A stretch of DNA of 64,000 nucleotides, from contig NZ_FODS01000001.1 in NCBI RefSeq assembly GCF_900110425.1, positions 248,001 through 312,000 of the forward strand, in the 5' to 3' direction. Source of the DNA: Salinihabitans flavidus. Lineage in GTDB: Bacteria; Pseudomonadota; Alphaproteobacteria; Rhodobacterales; Rhodobacteraceae. The notes under the pieces are model-generated. The model saw nothing but the letters and a program-made list of their open reading frames with translations. It ran no database searches and was not told where the DNA came from. Of this stretch, positions 16,423-25,835 are shown one piece after another. Within the stretch, counting starts at the first letter, position 1. Each line of letters begins with the position of its first letter. A program made the translations under genes and the position numbers.

Positions 16423-17530
16423 GCACCAGAAATTCCGCATGCAGTGCGCCAGCGGCCTTGATGCTCTTGAGAATGTCGATCATGTCGCGCGGGGCGACAC
16501 CAAGAGCGTTCAAACCGGCCACCACCTCGCTGAGCGATGCGCCCTCGGGAACTTCCGCAAGCCCCACGCCTTCTTCCTCGATGATTTCCGCATCGGTGCG
16601 GGGGACCACGACCGTGCGCCCATCGGAAAACGGGTTTGGCTGCACCGCCAGCGGCCGCTCCTGAATCCGGATCGTCAGATTGCCCTGTGACACCGCCACG
16701 CGAGAGATCCGCACATCATCGCCCATCACGATCGTACCGGACCGCTGATCGACGACAACGCGGGCCTTGCGTTCCGGCTGCACGAGGATGTTCTCGACCC
16801 GTCCAAGCGCATGGGCGGGTGATCGGCTTTGCGTGGCCGCGATGTCGAGATGCACCGTGCCCGCATCGAGCATGACAGAAACGCCCCGGCCGAAATCCCT
16901 GTTGATCGCGCGTTCGATCCGTGCCGCCGTGGTAAAATCGGGTTCGCGCAGGGCCAGACGCAGGCTGGTCAGGGAGGTAAAGTCGAACTCGATCTCGCGC
17001 TCGACCCGGGCCCCTGCCGGGATGACCCCTGCGGTCGGCACCCCCTGCACAACGCCACCGGCATCGCCTTGCGCTGCCGCGCCGCCCGCAATCACCGTGC
17101 CCTGCGCCACGGCATAGATCCGTCCGTCCGCCGCATTGAGCGGGGTCATCACAAGCGTTCCGCCGAGAAGGCTCTTGGCATCGCCAATCGCCGATACGGT
17201 CACGTCGATCCGCCCCCCGGCCCGGGCAAACGGTGGCAATGCGGCGGTCACTAGGACGGCAGCCACGTTCTTGGGCCGAAACTGCTCTCCGCTCACATTG
17301 ACGCCCAGCCGCTCAAGCGTGTTGGACATGATCTCTTCGGTGAACGGCGCATTGCGCAGCCCGTCACCGGACCCGTTGAGCCCGACCACAAGGCCATATC
17401 CGAGAAGATCGTTGCCGCGCACCCCGTCAAACTCCACCAGATCCTTGATCCGGATCTGGTTGGCAGTGGCAGACCCGGCCAGAAGCAAGGTACACAAAAC
17501 GGTGGCCAGCATCCTGAATGTCTCATTCAT
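16418..17530 (-). CDS. flgI: Flagellar P-ring protein FlgI
   Basis: Periplasmic P-ring subunit, 370 residues. It has a signal peptide (about residues 1-23, LATVLCTLLLAGSATA) and a full-length FlgI domain: RIKDLVEFDGVRGNDLLGYG, LVVGLNGSGDGLRNAPFTEE, VTVSAIGDAKSLLGGTLVMTP and the C-terminal LNALGVAPRDMIDILKSIKAAGALHAE. The start ATG overlaps the flgL stop (ATGA). Assembly requires FlgA, encoded at 1294-1713. It ends the flgE-K-L-I operon. Confidence 0.97.
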   Translation of the reverse strand: MNETFRMLATVLCTLLLAGSATANQIRIKDLVEFDGVRGNDLLGYGLVVGLNGSGDGLRNAPFTEEIMSNTLERLGVNVSGEQFRPKNVAAVLVTAALPPFARAGGRIDVTVSAIGDAKSLLGGTLVMTPLNAADGRIYAVAQGTVIAGGAAAQGDAGGVVQGVPTAGVIPAGARVEREIEFDFTSLTSLRLALREPDFTTAARIERAINRDFGRGVSVMLDAGTVHLDIAATQSRSPAHALGRVENILVQPERKARVVVDQRSGTIVMGDDVRISRVAVSQGNLTIRIQERPLAVQPNPFSDGRTVVVPRTDAEIIEEEGVGLAEVPEGASLSEVVAGLNALGVAPRDMIDILKSIKAAGALHAEFLVR

Positions 17531-18537
17531 CGCATGAAATCCGTAAGTGACAGGCGCGAAAGGCGCACGGTGAGCGTATAGAGTGTCTCCAACTGCCCTT
17601 GGACATTCTTCAGTTCAGTCGCGGTCTCATAGGGATCTGCGGACGCCAGATCGGACCGGGCAATCTCAAGGCTGCTGCGGGCAGCGGCATTGCGGGTCGA
17701 AATTTCCTCGACCCGCGCCTCGACGAAGCCCAGATCGGCACGCATGGCCGTGAACCCGTCTTGCGCGCCAAGCATCTCCGACCCCGCGCGGCGCAGCATA
17801 TTGAGCTGCCAGTCCTTGCTGTAGCCCAATGCCGTGTCCCCGGCGAGCGCCGCAACCGCGGTCATGCGCAGCATGTCGCGGATTTCATCGGCATCCGCCC
17901 GCAGGTTCACCGTCACCGACTGCGATTCGCCAAGCTGAAACGGAGAGAGCGACTCACCCGCGCCGCGATATCCCGTTGTTTCGAATCCGCCGCCGGGTGC
18001 ATGGAACCAATCGTCGATCGCATCGAGAACATCCGATTCCGTCACGGCCCCCGCCACCGCACCCCGCAATTCGTCCAGCATCGCATCGCCATCCAGAAGC
18101 GGCGCCCGATCGGTGGCCACGCCGGAAAACAGGCTCCGTCCCGCGATGTCCGTATTGAGCCGCGACACCAAGGATCGAAACGTATCGGCCGCCGCTGAAG
18201 AGGCGTTGCGCACAACGCCCGGCAAGGGGGATTCCGTCGCCGTCATCAGATCGGAACCAAGCTGCGCGGTGCTGTCCTGAACCTTTCCGAGAACCGATTG
18301 CATCGCGCCGGTGAACAGTCCGGCCTCCTTGGTGGATTGCTGGTATCCGTCCAGAAGACTCAACGATCTCTGGATATCGGAGAGATAGGAGTAATCCCCG
18401 GTAAGCGCATCGGCCAGATCGCTCTTCTGTCCTGTCGTCATCTCCTGCGTCAGGCGCATCATGTCCTGCTTGAGAAGCCCGTTATGCCGGCGCAGGATGA
18501 ACTGCGTCGATAGGTCTCCGATACTGATCATCGTCAT
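17527..18537 (-). CDS. flgL: Flagellar hook-associated protein FlgL (HAP3)
   Basis: Hook-filament junction protein, 336 residues. It has flagellin-like helical termini: the N-terminal IGDLSTQFILRRHNGLLKQDMMRLTQEMTTGQ and the C-terminal RNAAARSSLEIARSDLASADPYETATELKNVQGQLETLYTLTVRLSRLSLTDFMR, which is the coiled-coil D0 domain. It follows flgK by two bases and overlaps flgI by four. FlgL is sometimes hard to tell from a short flagellin, but the position after flgK settles it. Confidence 0.93.
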   Translation of the reverse strand: MTMISIGDLSTQFILRRHNGLLKQDMMRLTQEMTTGQKSDLADALTGDYSYLSDIQRSLSLLDGYQQSTKEAGLFTGAMQSVLGKVQDSTAQLGSDLMTATESPLPGVVRNASSAAADTFRSLVSRLNTDIAGRSLFSGVATDRAPLLDGDAMLDELRGAVAGAVTESDVLDAIDDWFHAPGGGFETTGYRGAGESLSPFQLGESQSVTVNLRADADEIRDMLRMTAVAALAGDTALGYSKDWQLNMLRRAGSEMLGAQDGFTAMRADLGFVEARVEEISTRNAAARSSLEIARSDLASADPYETATELKNVQGQLETLYTLTVRLSRLSLTDFMR

Positions 18538-18539
18538 GG

Positions 18540-19994
18540 TTAAATCCTCAGAATGGCCTGCATCATTTCATCCGCCGTCTGGGCCACCCGCGCATTGGCC
18601 GCATAGGCATTCTCGATCATCATCAGGCGCTGCATCTCCTGATCCGTGTCAACGCCATCGGCCAGTTCCAGATCGCGCAGCGCGGACCTCTGCGCCGAGG
18701 CAAAGCCGAGCGCCCGATCCCCGGCGAGCCGATCCGCCCCGATCTGCGACAGAAGCGATGCGGAAAGCCCCGCAGCGCTCGTCGCGCCCGCGCCAAAATC
18801 GCCAGAGGCCGGCACCCGCTTGTCGGACATGGCCGCCGACATTGACTGAAGCAGCGTCGCATCCCCGGTATTGCCCGGCCCCGCCGCGCCAAGCCCGTCA
18901 CGCAACCTCCAGAAGTCCCCGTCGCCGGCGGGGCTGACCCTGGTGTTGACGGCGATACGACCGGCAAGCCCGGTCTCATCCGCCGGATCGAAAGCCAGAC
19001 CCCGATCCGTGAACAGCCCCGCGTCGCCCGCCCCGAGCGTGGGATCGACCGACGGGGTTTGAAACCGCTCCACCAGATCCCGCGCCACGGCGTCGATCTG
19101 TTCCTGCGTCTGCACGGCAAGCTCGTCGCGGATCTGGAATTGCGCCGAAAGCGCGCCGCCCCGCAGGGCGCCGTTGTCCGCGCCCGTCCGCACCGCGATC
19201 CCGTTGATCGAAAGCCCGGACAACAGACCGCTCTCAACGGTCATATATGGCATGATGGTCTGCGTGCGATCGAACTCGACCTCGACCGCCCGACCATCCA
19301 GCAAGATCGCACCCCCCGTGGAATAAAGCGCGACCTGCCCCCGATCACGGTCCACCTGGCGGACCGGCACAATCTCGGCGATGCCATCAACCGCTTTCTG
19401 CCGCTGATCGAGAAGGGCCGATGTGTCCCGCCCCGAAATCTGGGCCGCCGTGACCCTCGTGTTGATGTCGCGCACCTGCCCCAGCAGCCCGTTCAGTTGT
19501 TTGACCATGGCATCGATCTTGGTATCCGCAGACTCGCGCATGTCCTGCAAACCGTCGGAGACGCGCGCCAGCCCGGCCGCCAGATCCGAGGCCCGCGTTG
19601 CGACCCCCTCCAACCGTGAGACGGACTCCGGCAAACTCGCGGCGGAAACAAGACTGGCCTCGAAGTCCGCCATCTTGTTCGACAGCGCATGCGGGTCCGT
19701 CGGCACTCCGAACAGCCCTTCGAGACGAGAGTGAAACCCCGACAGCATGTCGGCATTGGCGTGGCCCGCATCCGCAAGCCATCGATCGGCCAGCACCCCG
19801 GCATCGACCCAGCGCGACACCCCGTCGATCCTGACGCCGCCATAGCTGCCACCAACGCGCGACGACAGGTCGAGTTCGCGCCGCCCGTATCCTTCCGTCA
19901 TGGCGTTGGCCAGATTCGAGGATACAACATCGGCCGCCCGTGCCGCAGCGTTCAGCCCGGACATCGCGTTGGAGAGAATCCCGTTGATACTCAT
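18540..19994 (-). CDS. flgK: Flagellar hook-associated protein FlgK (HAP1)
   Basis: First hook-filament junction protein, 484 residues. The N-terminus (MSINGILSNAMSGLNAAARAADVVSSNLANAMTEGYGRRE) is the rod/hook-type D0 signature, and the C-terminus (LADGVDTDQEMQRLMMIENAYAANARVAQTADEMMQAILRI) is the partner helix. It lies between flgE (39 bases) and flgL (2 bases). Length is in the usual range for alphaproteobacteria. Confidence 0.95.
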   Translation of the reverse strand: MSINGILSNAMSGLNAAARAADVVSSNLANAMTEGYGRRELDLSSRVGGSYGGVRIDGVSRWVDAGVLADRWLADAGHANADMLSGFHSRLEGLFGVPTDPHALSNKMADFEASLVSAASLPESVSRLEGVATRASDLAAGLARVSDGLQDMRESADTKIDAMVKQLNGLLGQVRDINTRVTAAQISGRDTSALLDQRQKAVDGIAEIVPVRQVDRDRGQVALYSTGGAILLDGRAVEVEFDRTQTIMPYMTVESGLLSGLSINGIAVRTGADNGALRGGALSAQFQIRDELAVQTQEQIDAVARDLVERFQTPSVDPTLGAGDAGLFTDRGLAFDPADETGLAGRIAVNTRVSPAGDGDFWRLRDGLGAAGPGNTGDATLLQSMSAAMSDKRVPASGDFGAGATSAAGLSASLLSQIGADRLAGDRALGFASAQRSALRDLELADGVDTDQEMQRLMMIENAYAANARVAQTADEMMQAILRI

Positions 19995-20033
19995 GCCCTT
20001 ACCTTTCGAAATACCGGATCAGCCGTCAGAGGC

Positions 20034-21338
20034 TCAGCGTTTGATGTTGGTGGTTTCCTGAAGCATCTCGTCCACGGTCTGAATCACCTTGGCGTTGGAG
20101 CTGTAGGCGCGCTGCGTCTGGATCATGTCGGTCAGTTCGCCCGCCACGTCGGTGGCCGATTCCTCGCGGGCGAAGGCCACCATGTCCCCGGTTGGCCCGT
20201 CCCCCGCATCCCAGAGGTAGAAGGGCCCGCTTTCAAGGCTTGGGATATAGGTCTGATGGTCGAGCGACACCATGCCATTCGGATTGGGGATGTCGGCGAG
20301 CGGAACCTGATAGATCGTCCGTGTGATGCCGCTGTCGAAATAGGCATGAACAAATCCGCTCGCGTCCACCTCAACGCCCGTCATGTTTCCCACGGGAGAG
20401 CCATTCTTGGTGATCTGAAGCGGGGCGAACCCATTGGACAGTTGCGTCAGGCCATCGTTGTCTCCGATATGGCCGATTTTCACTTCCAACGGCCCGTCAT
20501 CGGTATTGACGACGACTGACCCGCTGTCGGGATCATACGCTCCGCCCGTCGTCGCCGTGACAGAGGCGAGCGTGCCGCCATCTGTCCGTCCGTCGTTGAA
20601 ACCGACAATGTATTCGCCAACCACGGCGTCGTTGGATGCGCTGTCGCGGATGATCATCGTCCATTCATTCGCCGTTCCGGCGGCCGGCACCGTCGGCACA
20701 AACTCCACGTTCAGGCTTTCGGAGCGTCCGAGATTGTCGAAATATTCCACCGACAGGCTTTCCGGTTGGCCCGCGCTTCCGGCTTCCGTGGCGGTCGCGG
20801 GCACGTTCACGCCAAGGTTGACCCTCGTCGTCGGCTCCCCGACAAGCTGGTTGGAGTTGATCTGGACCGGCACCAATCCGTCGCTTGTATCCCGCGGCAT
20901 CGTCGGGGTCGTCCCGTCAGGATTGGACGCCCAGCCCATCAGCACCAGCCCGGAACTGGTTGTCAGATAGCCTTCCGAGTCGGTTCGAAACGATCCTGTG
21001 GTCGACAAGAGCATCTGGGGATTGGCTTTGCCGGCCTTGACGTCCGACACGACGGAAACCGGCATCATGCCGCGACCGCGCACCGTGAGGTCCGTGGCGT
21101 TCCCGGTGGACACGAGCGGGCCGCGCTGATCAATAAGTCTCTGATTGGAGGCCCGGACACCGCCGGCGGAATAGCTCACGCCGCCCCGGCTCGAAATCAC
21201 CATGGAATGGAAATCCGATTCCACCCGCTTGTATCCGAAGGTGGAGGAGTTCGCGATATTGTCGGAGATCGCGGCAAGGCGGGTGGCATTGGCCGAGAGC
21301 CCGGCCACTCCCGCGTTGAGCGAGGATGAAATCGTCAT
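20034..21338 (-). CDS. flgE: Flagellar hook protein FlgE
   Basis: Hook subunit, 434 residues. The start MTISSSLNAGVAGLSANATRLA at 21338 is the family N-terminus and has an AGAAAGG ribosome binding site; an upstream in-frame ATG would add 13 residues and is less likely. The Flg_bb_rod helix is at 1-35, hook domains D1/D2 in the middle (GSFRTDSEGYLTTSSGLVLMGW) and the C-terminal helix GELTDMIQTQRAYSSNAKVIQT. Its upstream region carries a CtrA-like box. It is the first gene of the flgE-K-L-I operon and sits 87 bases downstream of motB. Confidence 0.95.
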   Translation of the reverse strand: MTISSSLNAGVAGLSANATRLAAISDNIANSSTFGYKRVESDFHSMVISSRGGVSYSAGGVRASNQRLIDQRGPLVSTGNATDLTVRGRGMMPVSVVSDVKAGKANPQMLLSTTGSFRTDSEGYLTTSSGLVLMGWASNPDGTTPTMPRDTSDGLVPVQINSNQLVGEPTTRVNLGVNVPATATEAGSAGQPESLSVEYFDNLGRSESLNVEFVPTVPAAGTANEWTMIIRDSASNDAVVGEYIVGFNDGRTDGGTLASVTATTGGAYDPDSGSVVVNTDDGPLEVKIGHIGDNDGLTQLSNGFAPLQITKNGSPVGNMTGVEVDASGFVHAYFDSGITRTIYQVPLADIPNPNGMVSLDHQTYIPSLESGPFYLWDAGDGPTGDMVAFAREESATDVAGELTDMIQTQRAYSSNAKVIQTVDEMLQETTNIKR

Positions 21339-21395
21339 GAATACGCCTTTCTGCTGCATCGACCTGTTTCGACGCAACAGATACCGCGCTCCGCT

Positions 21396-21410
21396 TTAAC
21401 AGCAGCCTAA
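21396..21410. promoter_or_regulatory. CtrA-like box upstream of flgE
   Basis: TTAA-N7-CTAA (TTAA 21396-21399, CTAA 21407-21410), one mismatch to the CtrA full-site consensus, centred 65 bases upstream of the flgE start in the short gap after motB. The gap is otherwise AT-richer than the flanks. It suggests that flgEKLI has its own promoter and is not only read from motB. Confidence 0.55.
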
Positions 21411-21425
21411 CAAATCAAATCCGAT

Positions 21426-22292
21426 CTACTCTCCCCGGTTGCTGCGAAGGATCACGATCTCGATCCGGTTGTTGCGAATGTCCATCGGGATGTCGGTGAC
21501 CGCCTTGCGGTCGGCATGGCCCGTCACCCGCGAGATCCGCTCGGCTGCGGTGCCGTGGGTTTCCAGAAGGCGGCGCACCGTATCGGCCCGCGCCAGTGAC
21601 CGCCTCCAGACCCGGGGTTCGGCAACCACGACCGGCTCCGCCCGCATGTGCCCGCCAATCGCCAGCTTGTTCGTCACAAGCTCGGCCACATCCGCGATCA
21701 TCCGTACAAGATCCACCAGAATCGGACGGGGCGCGTCGTCGTGTTCCGAGAAAAGCGCCCCATCCTCCACGTCGAACAGTTCGATCACCAGCCCCTCATC
21801 CGTCACCCGCGTCACAATGTGCTTGAGCGCGTTTTCCGTCACCAGGCTTTCGCCACCGCCGCCGATCAGAAGATCCTCCACCTTGGCGAAAAGCGCATCC
21901 TCCTCTGCCTTTTCCGCCGCTTCTTCGGGCCCGGCGCCATCCTTCTGACCGATCGGCCCATCGCCGTCGCGCTCAAGCTGATCCACCGGCGGCACCCCGC
22001 CCGTGCCGTTCTGCATCGCGACCTTGTCCTCGAAGATGGTCTCACCACCGAACATGCCGTCCCCACCGCCGGACACGCGCACAATCGGCACCGAAGGATT
22101 GAAATAGTCCGCAAGACCCTTGCGTTGTTGTTCCGTTGTCGCGTTCAGCAGCCACATCAGAAGAAAGAACGCCATCATCGCGGTCACGAAATCGGCATAG
22201 GCAACCTTCCACGCCCCCCCGTGGTGGCCGCCGCCAGCGACGATTTTCTTTCTCTTGATGATGACCGGCGCCGCATTGGACTGCGCTGCCAT
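21426..22292 (-). CDS. motB: Flagellar motor stator protein MotB
   Basis: Stator subunit anchoring the motor to peptidoglycan, 288 residues from ATG at 22292. This start has GGTGGTGGAA just upstream; a GTG at 22316 would add eight residues. The single membrane segment contains the proton-carrying Asp34 in WKVAYADFVTAMMAFFLLMW. A linker of about 100 residues is followed by an OmpA-like peptidoglycan-binding domain (about 180-288: LARADTVRRLLETHG and RVTGHADRKAV, then RNNRIEIVIL). It leads the minus-strand block with flgE-K-L-I. Confidence 0.95.
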   Translation of the reverse strand: MAAQSNAAPVIIKRKKIVAGGGHHGGAWKVAYADFVTAMMAFFLLMWLLNATTEQQRKGLADYFNPSVPIVRVSGGGDGMFGGETIFEDKVAMQNGTGGVPPVDQLERDGDGPIGQKDGAGPEEAAEKAEEDALFAKVEDLLIGGGGESLVTENALKHIVTRVTDEGLVIELFDVEDGALFSEHDDAPRPILVDLVRMIADVAELVTNKLAIGGHMRAEPVVVAEPRVWRRSLARADTVRRLLETHGTAAERISRVTGHADRKAVTDIPMDIRNNRIEIVILRSNRGE

Positions 22293-22377
22293 TTCCACCA
22301 CCTGTATCTCACCCACCCTCTGATCTAACGGGCAGGGATTACCGTGGCCTTAACGCTTAAACTTGTCGCAACACCGC

Positions 22378-23487
22378 TCAGGGAAAGACCTCGCGCAAGC
22401 TGGCCTCCGCCCGCGCCTCGAAGGCGCGAAGCTCCGCGTCAAGCTCCGCCCCTGTCGGCTCGGGCCAGTCGCCATGCGCCACGAACCCCGCCTGCCGAAG
22501 CGCCGCGCCCGTCCGCCCCAGATCGAGAAGCGTCATCACCTCGTTGAACTGCACCTTCTCATCCGCGCGGAACCAATAGCGCAGGCAGGTCTCCACGACC
22601 GTGGGGCACACCCCCGCGAACCGATCCAGATGCAGCAGGAAATCGTCGATGATATGTCCCGGTCGCCGCGTCAGGATCGCCACCCGGCACTCCGGCGCGA
22701 TCACGAAAGCCGCCAGATGCAGCGCCGAATTGTCGGTCGAGACGATGACCCGCGCCGCCTTGTAACGCGCAAGCTGGGTCTGAAGATCGTGTTCCTGCGG
22801 ATGGAAGATCTCATAGCCTTCCCGCGCCATCCGCGCCTCGATCACATCCTCGAACAGCAGCCGCCCGCGTTTGCGAAACAGCCGCGAGCGAGAGATATAG
22901 AGCTTCTCCGGCCCGTCCGGCACCACCCTCTGCCGCAGCCGCGACTCCGTGAAGGCGCGAAACTCCGGGCATCCGGCGATCAGGCCGCCGACGCCGAACC
23001 CCTGCGGCGGCACGATGAGCCGCTCCACGAGCGTCGGCTCGGAAATCGCGGTCAGCGGGGGCATCGGGCCAAGCGCCTCCATGATCGGGCGAAGCTGCCG
23101 CAGGCTCCGCATGGGCCAAGTCAGCCGCTTCTTGGGCAGGAACAGAACCTCGTCCACCGGCCCCGCATGATCCAGCGCCCAGAGCCGCGCGGTCGATTCG
23201 CACAGCGCATGACCGAAATGCCCATAGGCCAACCCGGCATAAAGCACCGTGCCCGACAGCTCTCCGGTGATCTCGGCGGGCTTGGGAAACGCCGGCTCCA
23301 GCGTCGTGGGGCGGCTCTCGGCGCGAAACGCCTGCCCCGCCCGGCAATAGCGGCCATCGGCGTGAAACACACCCGCGGGCCGGGCAATGCCTTTCCGGCG
23401 CCCTTCGCCCCACGGCACGACCACCGCGTTCTCAAGAACCTCGATCCGCCCGGCCAGCGGGGCATCCGGGTCAAAGCCGTGTTGCAT
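22378..23487 (-). CDS. Glycosyltransferase family 61 (DUF563-type) protein
   Basis: 369 residues, cytosolic, no membrane segment. The C-terminal half carries the GT61 pattern: LYISRSRLFRKRGRL, then RMAREGYEIFHPQEHDLQTQLARYKAARVIVSTDNSALHLAAFV, the conserved region in which a donor-binding Glu/His/Ser set resides. GT61 enzymes in bacteria add sugars such as xylose or GlcNAc to surface glycans, but the acceptor here is unknown. It is the last gene of the minus-strand glycan operon, 53 bases downstream of the sulfatase-RTX gene. Confidence 0.82.
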   Translation of the reverse strand: MQHGFDPDAPLAGRIEVLENAVVVPWGEGRRKGIARPAGVFHADGRYCRAGQAFRAESRPTTLEPAFPKPAEITGELSGTVLYAGLAYGHFGHALCESTARLWALDHAGPVDEVLFLPKKRLTWPMRSLRQLRPIMEALGPMPPLTAISEPTLVERLIVPPQGFGVGGLIAGCPEFRAFTESRLRQRVVPDGPEKLYISRSRLFRKRGRLLFEDVIEARMAREGYEIFHPQEHDLQTQLARYKAARVIVSTDNSALHLAAFVIAPECRVAILTRRPGHIIDDFLLHLDRFAGVCPTVVETCLRYWFRADEKVQFNEVMTLLDLGRTGAALRQAGFVAHGDWPEPTGAELDAELRAFEARAEASLREVFP

Positions 23488-23540
23488 CCGGGGCCTGCGC
23501 GATTGTTCCGTTCGCGGTGATTATGACAACCGCCGCCATC

Positions 23541-25835
23541 TCAGCCATCCACCAAGTCCGCCGCATCGACGTCCTTGAGCGCACCGCGCAAAACCACATG
23601 CGCCACGCCAAGCCGCAGCACGATTTCCGCATCGCTGGCCGACACCACCTCCGGCCGCGCGGGCCAGCGCGACAGATCAAGCCGGTAGCCCGCGCGCCAG
23701 CCGTCAATCTCCGTCACCCCGCCATAGTCGATGGTAAAGGTGACATCGCCCTCTCCCGCGCGGATCACGTTGTGCCCGGCCCCGACAAAGATCCGGTCGT
23801 CGCCGCCGTCCGAGGTGACGGTATTGCGCCCCGGCCCGGTATGGATCTCCGACCCGCCCGGCCCGTCGCTGATCTGGTCGTTGCCGGGGCCGCCGTGGAT
23901 GCGGCTGCGGCCCTCGCCGCCCCGGATCACGTCATCCCCTGCCCCGCCGTCGAGTATATCGCGCCCATTACCACCAATCAGCGTGTCATTGCCCGCCCCG
24001 CCAAAGAAGCGGTGCACATCCTTGCCCCGCTTCGACTTGGCGATCAGCACGTCATCCCCGGCGCCGCCGTGAAACTCCGCGCCGCCGTATTTGGGCCCGA
24101 TCATCACATCGTCACCCCGGCTTCCGCGCAGGTTCACCGTCACCCGCTCCGAGGTCTCAAAAGTGATCGGCGTATCGGGATGGGCGACGATGGCGATCTC
24201 CTTGGACGTCGCGCCATCGCTTTCGCGGCGCGCCACCACGGTGGCGATGCGGATATTCTCCACATGCGCCGGGGCATGAAGCACGTAGTCATCCGGCCCC
24301 GCCATGTACCAAAGCGTGTCGCGCCCGCCGTCCGGCTCTTCCACGATCTTCTCGGCGTCCGCGCCGTAGGCCCAGTAATCGTTGTCGGCGTTGCCCCCTG
24401 CCATCACCACGCTGCCATCAAGAGACATCATCGCGTTCACCCCCCGCTCGGGGTTCTCGAAGCCGCGCAGATCCAGGCCGAGGTCGAGCGCGTTGTCCAC
24501 AAGCTCTCCCCGCAACGCCTCCAGCGGTCCGCTTTCCGCCAGATTCCGCGTCTCGCCCGGATCGTCCACCAGATCGTAGACATGTTCCTCGCCGTTGGGA
24601 TACCGGAAATAGCGATAGCGGCTCAGCTCCGGCCCCGCGGGCCGCACCGACAGCGTGCCGAACACGCTCGTGACCGGCGACTTGCTCCGGTCGAAATGTC
24701 CGAAACTCTCATCCACCAGCGGCAACAGGCTCTGCCCCGAGACCCAGTCGGGGCGATAGGGCAGCCCCGCCAGATCCATGATCGTCTTGGGAAGATTGTG
24801 AAGCGACACCGGCATCTCCACGACCGCGCCCGCTTCCATCCGCGCCGACCAGATGCCAAGCGGCACATGCGCCGCGCTGTCCCACTGGCTCATCTTGTGG
24901 AAGCTGTCATGCGTGCCAAGGTTGAACCCGTTGTCCGACAGCAGGATCACCGTCGTGGACTGCCCAAGCGGCGAGGCTTTCAGCGCCTCCATGAACCGCC
25001 CGATTTCATGATCCACATGGCTGATCGCGGCGAAATAGGCGCGCACCACCTGCCGCCAGGCATGATCGCCCGCCTTCTCCGGCGTCCACGGCCCGTTGGT
25101 GATATAGGCCGCCTCATAGACTGCCATCCCCTCCTGCGGGCCGAAGTAATCCTCCGGCGCGGCATTCTCGGGCCAGACGATCCCCTCGGGGTCATAACGC
25201 TGATAGAAGCGGTCGGGGCATTGCAGGTTGTAGTGCGGATGCTTGAAGCCAAGTTGGATCAGATGCCGCCGCGCCGGGTCGGCCCGACCCAGATAGTCGA
25301 TCGCGTTCTGCGCCACCTTCCAGTCATAGAACTTGTGATCCTGCGCCCCGTCGTCGTCGGGATGATTCACCCCCGAAATCCCCGGCCCTTTGCCGAGGTA
25401 ATCCTTGACCTTCTCGCGCTTGCCCGCGTCCTTCGCCTCCGGCTCCTCGTGAAACAGGATGCGCTTGTAGGCGTCGGGCATCGGCTTGTAATTGCTGTCC
25501 ACCTTGCCGGTGGTGAAATTGCGAAACCCCGCCCGCCGCAGGTCGAACTGCCAGCCCGCCGTGGGCGGCAGCACATCGCGCCAGAACCGGTTGAGATCGA
25601 CAAGCCCGGTCCGGAACGGCGACAGCCCGGTGGCCAGCTCCGCCCGGCACGGCGCGCATAGCGGCACGGTGGCATAGGCATTGGCAAAGCGCACCCCCTC
25701 GGCCATGAAGCAGTCGATATTGGGCGTCTGGATCGTCAGGCCAAAGGCGTTGCGCCATGTCACCACGTCGATCATGTCGTCGATCCAGATCACCGCGATA
25801 GTGTCGCCGGCAACGCTTCCCCGGTCGAAACTCAT
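23541..25835 (-). CDS. Sulfatase fused to C-terminal RTX calcium-binding repeats
   Basis: 764 residues from ATG at 25835, which overlaps the upstream gene's stop (ATGA). Residues about 10-420 are a type I sulfatase. Asp19/Asp20 lie in VIWIDDM, TPNIDCFMAEGVRFANAYA follows, and the formylglycine motif C-A-P-C-R has Cys60 as the residue converted by a sulfatase-maturing enzyme. The second metal site is SDNG with Asp301/Asn302. Residues about 590-697 contain GG-x-G-x-D nonapeptide repeats (GGAGDDVLI, GGAGNDTLI, GGAGDDVIR, GGPGNDQIS), an RTX beta-roll. There is no N-terminal signal peptide, as expected for type I secretion. No HlyB/HlyD genes are nearby. The substrate is unknown; a sulfated surface or environmental glycan is likely. 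Confidence 0.88.
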   Translation of the reverse strand: MSFDRGSVAGDTIAVIWIDDMIDVVTWRNAFGLTIQTPNIDCFMAEGVRFANAYATVPLCAPCRAELATGLSPFRTGLVDLNRFWRDVLPPTAGWQFDLRRAGFRNFTTGKVDSNYKPMPDAYKRILFHEEPEAKDAGKREKVKDYLGKGPGISGVNHPDDDGAQDHKFYDWKVAQNAIDYLGRADPARRHLIQLGFKHPHYNLQCPDRFYQRYDPEGIVWPENAAPEDYFGPQEGMAVYEAAYITNGPWTPEKAGDHAWRQVVRAYFAAISHVDHEIGRFMEALKASPLGQSTTVILLSDNGFNLGTHDSFHKMSQWDSAAHVPLGIWSARMEAGAVVEMPVSLHNLPKTIMDLAGLPYRPDWVSGQSLLPLVDESFGHFDRSKSPVTSVFGTLSVRPAGPELSRYRYFRYPNGEEHVYDLVDDPGETRNLAESGPLEALRGELVDNALDLGLDLRGFENPERGVNAMMSLDGSVVMAGGNADNDYWAYGADAEKIVEEPDGGRDTLWYMAGPDDYVLHAPAHVENIRIATVVARRESDGATSKEIAIVAHPDTPITFETSERVTVNLRGSRGDDVMIGPKYGGAEFHGGAGDDVLIAKSKRGKDVHRFFGGAGNDTLIGGNGRDILDGGAGDDVIRGGEGRSRIHGGPGNDQISDGPGGSEIHTGPGRNTVTSDGGDDRIFVGAGHNVIRAGEGDVTFTIDYGGVTEIDGWRAGYRLDLSRWPARPEVVSASDAEIVLRLGVAHVVLRGALKDVDAADLVDG

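Noticed and set aside
22350-22364. TTAA-CGC-TTAA upstream of motB as a CtrA site
   Set aside because: Spacing between the half-sites is 3, not the required 7.
23517-25661. Plus-strand open frame of about 714 codons opposite the sulfatase-RTX gene
   Set aside because: Arg/His/Pro-rich shadow product; the sulfatase motifs lie on the minus strand.
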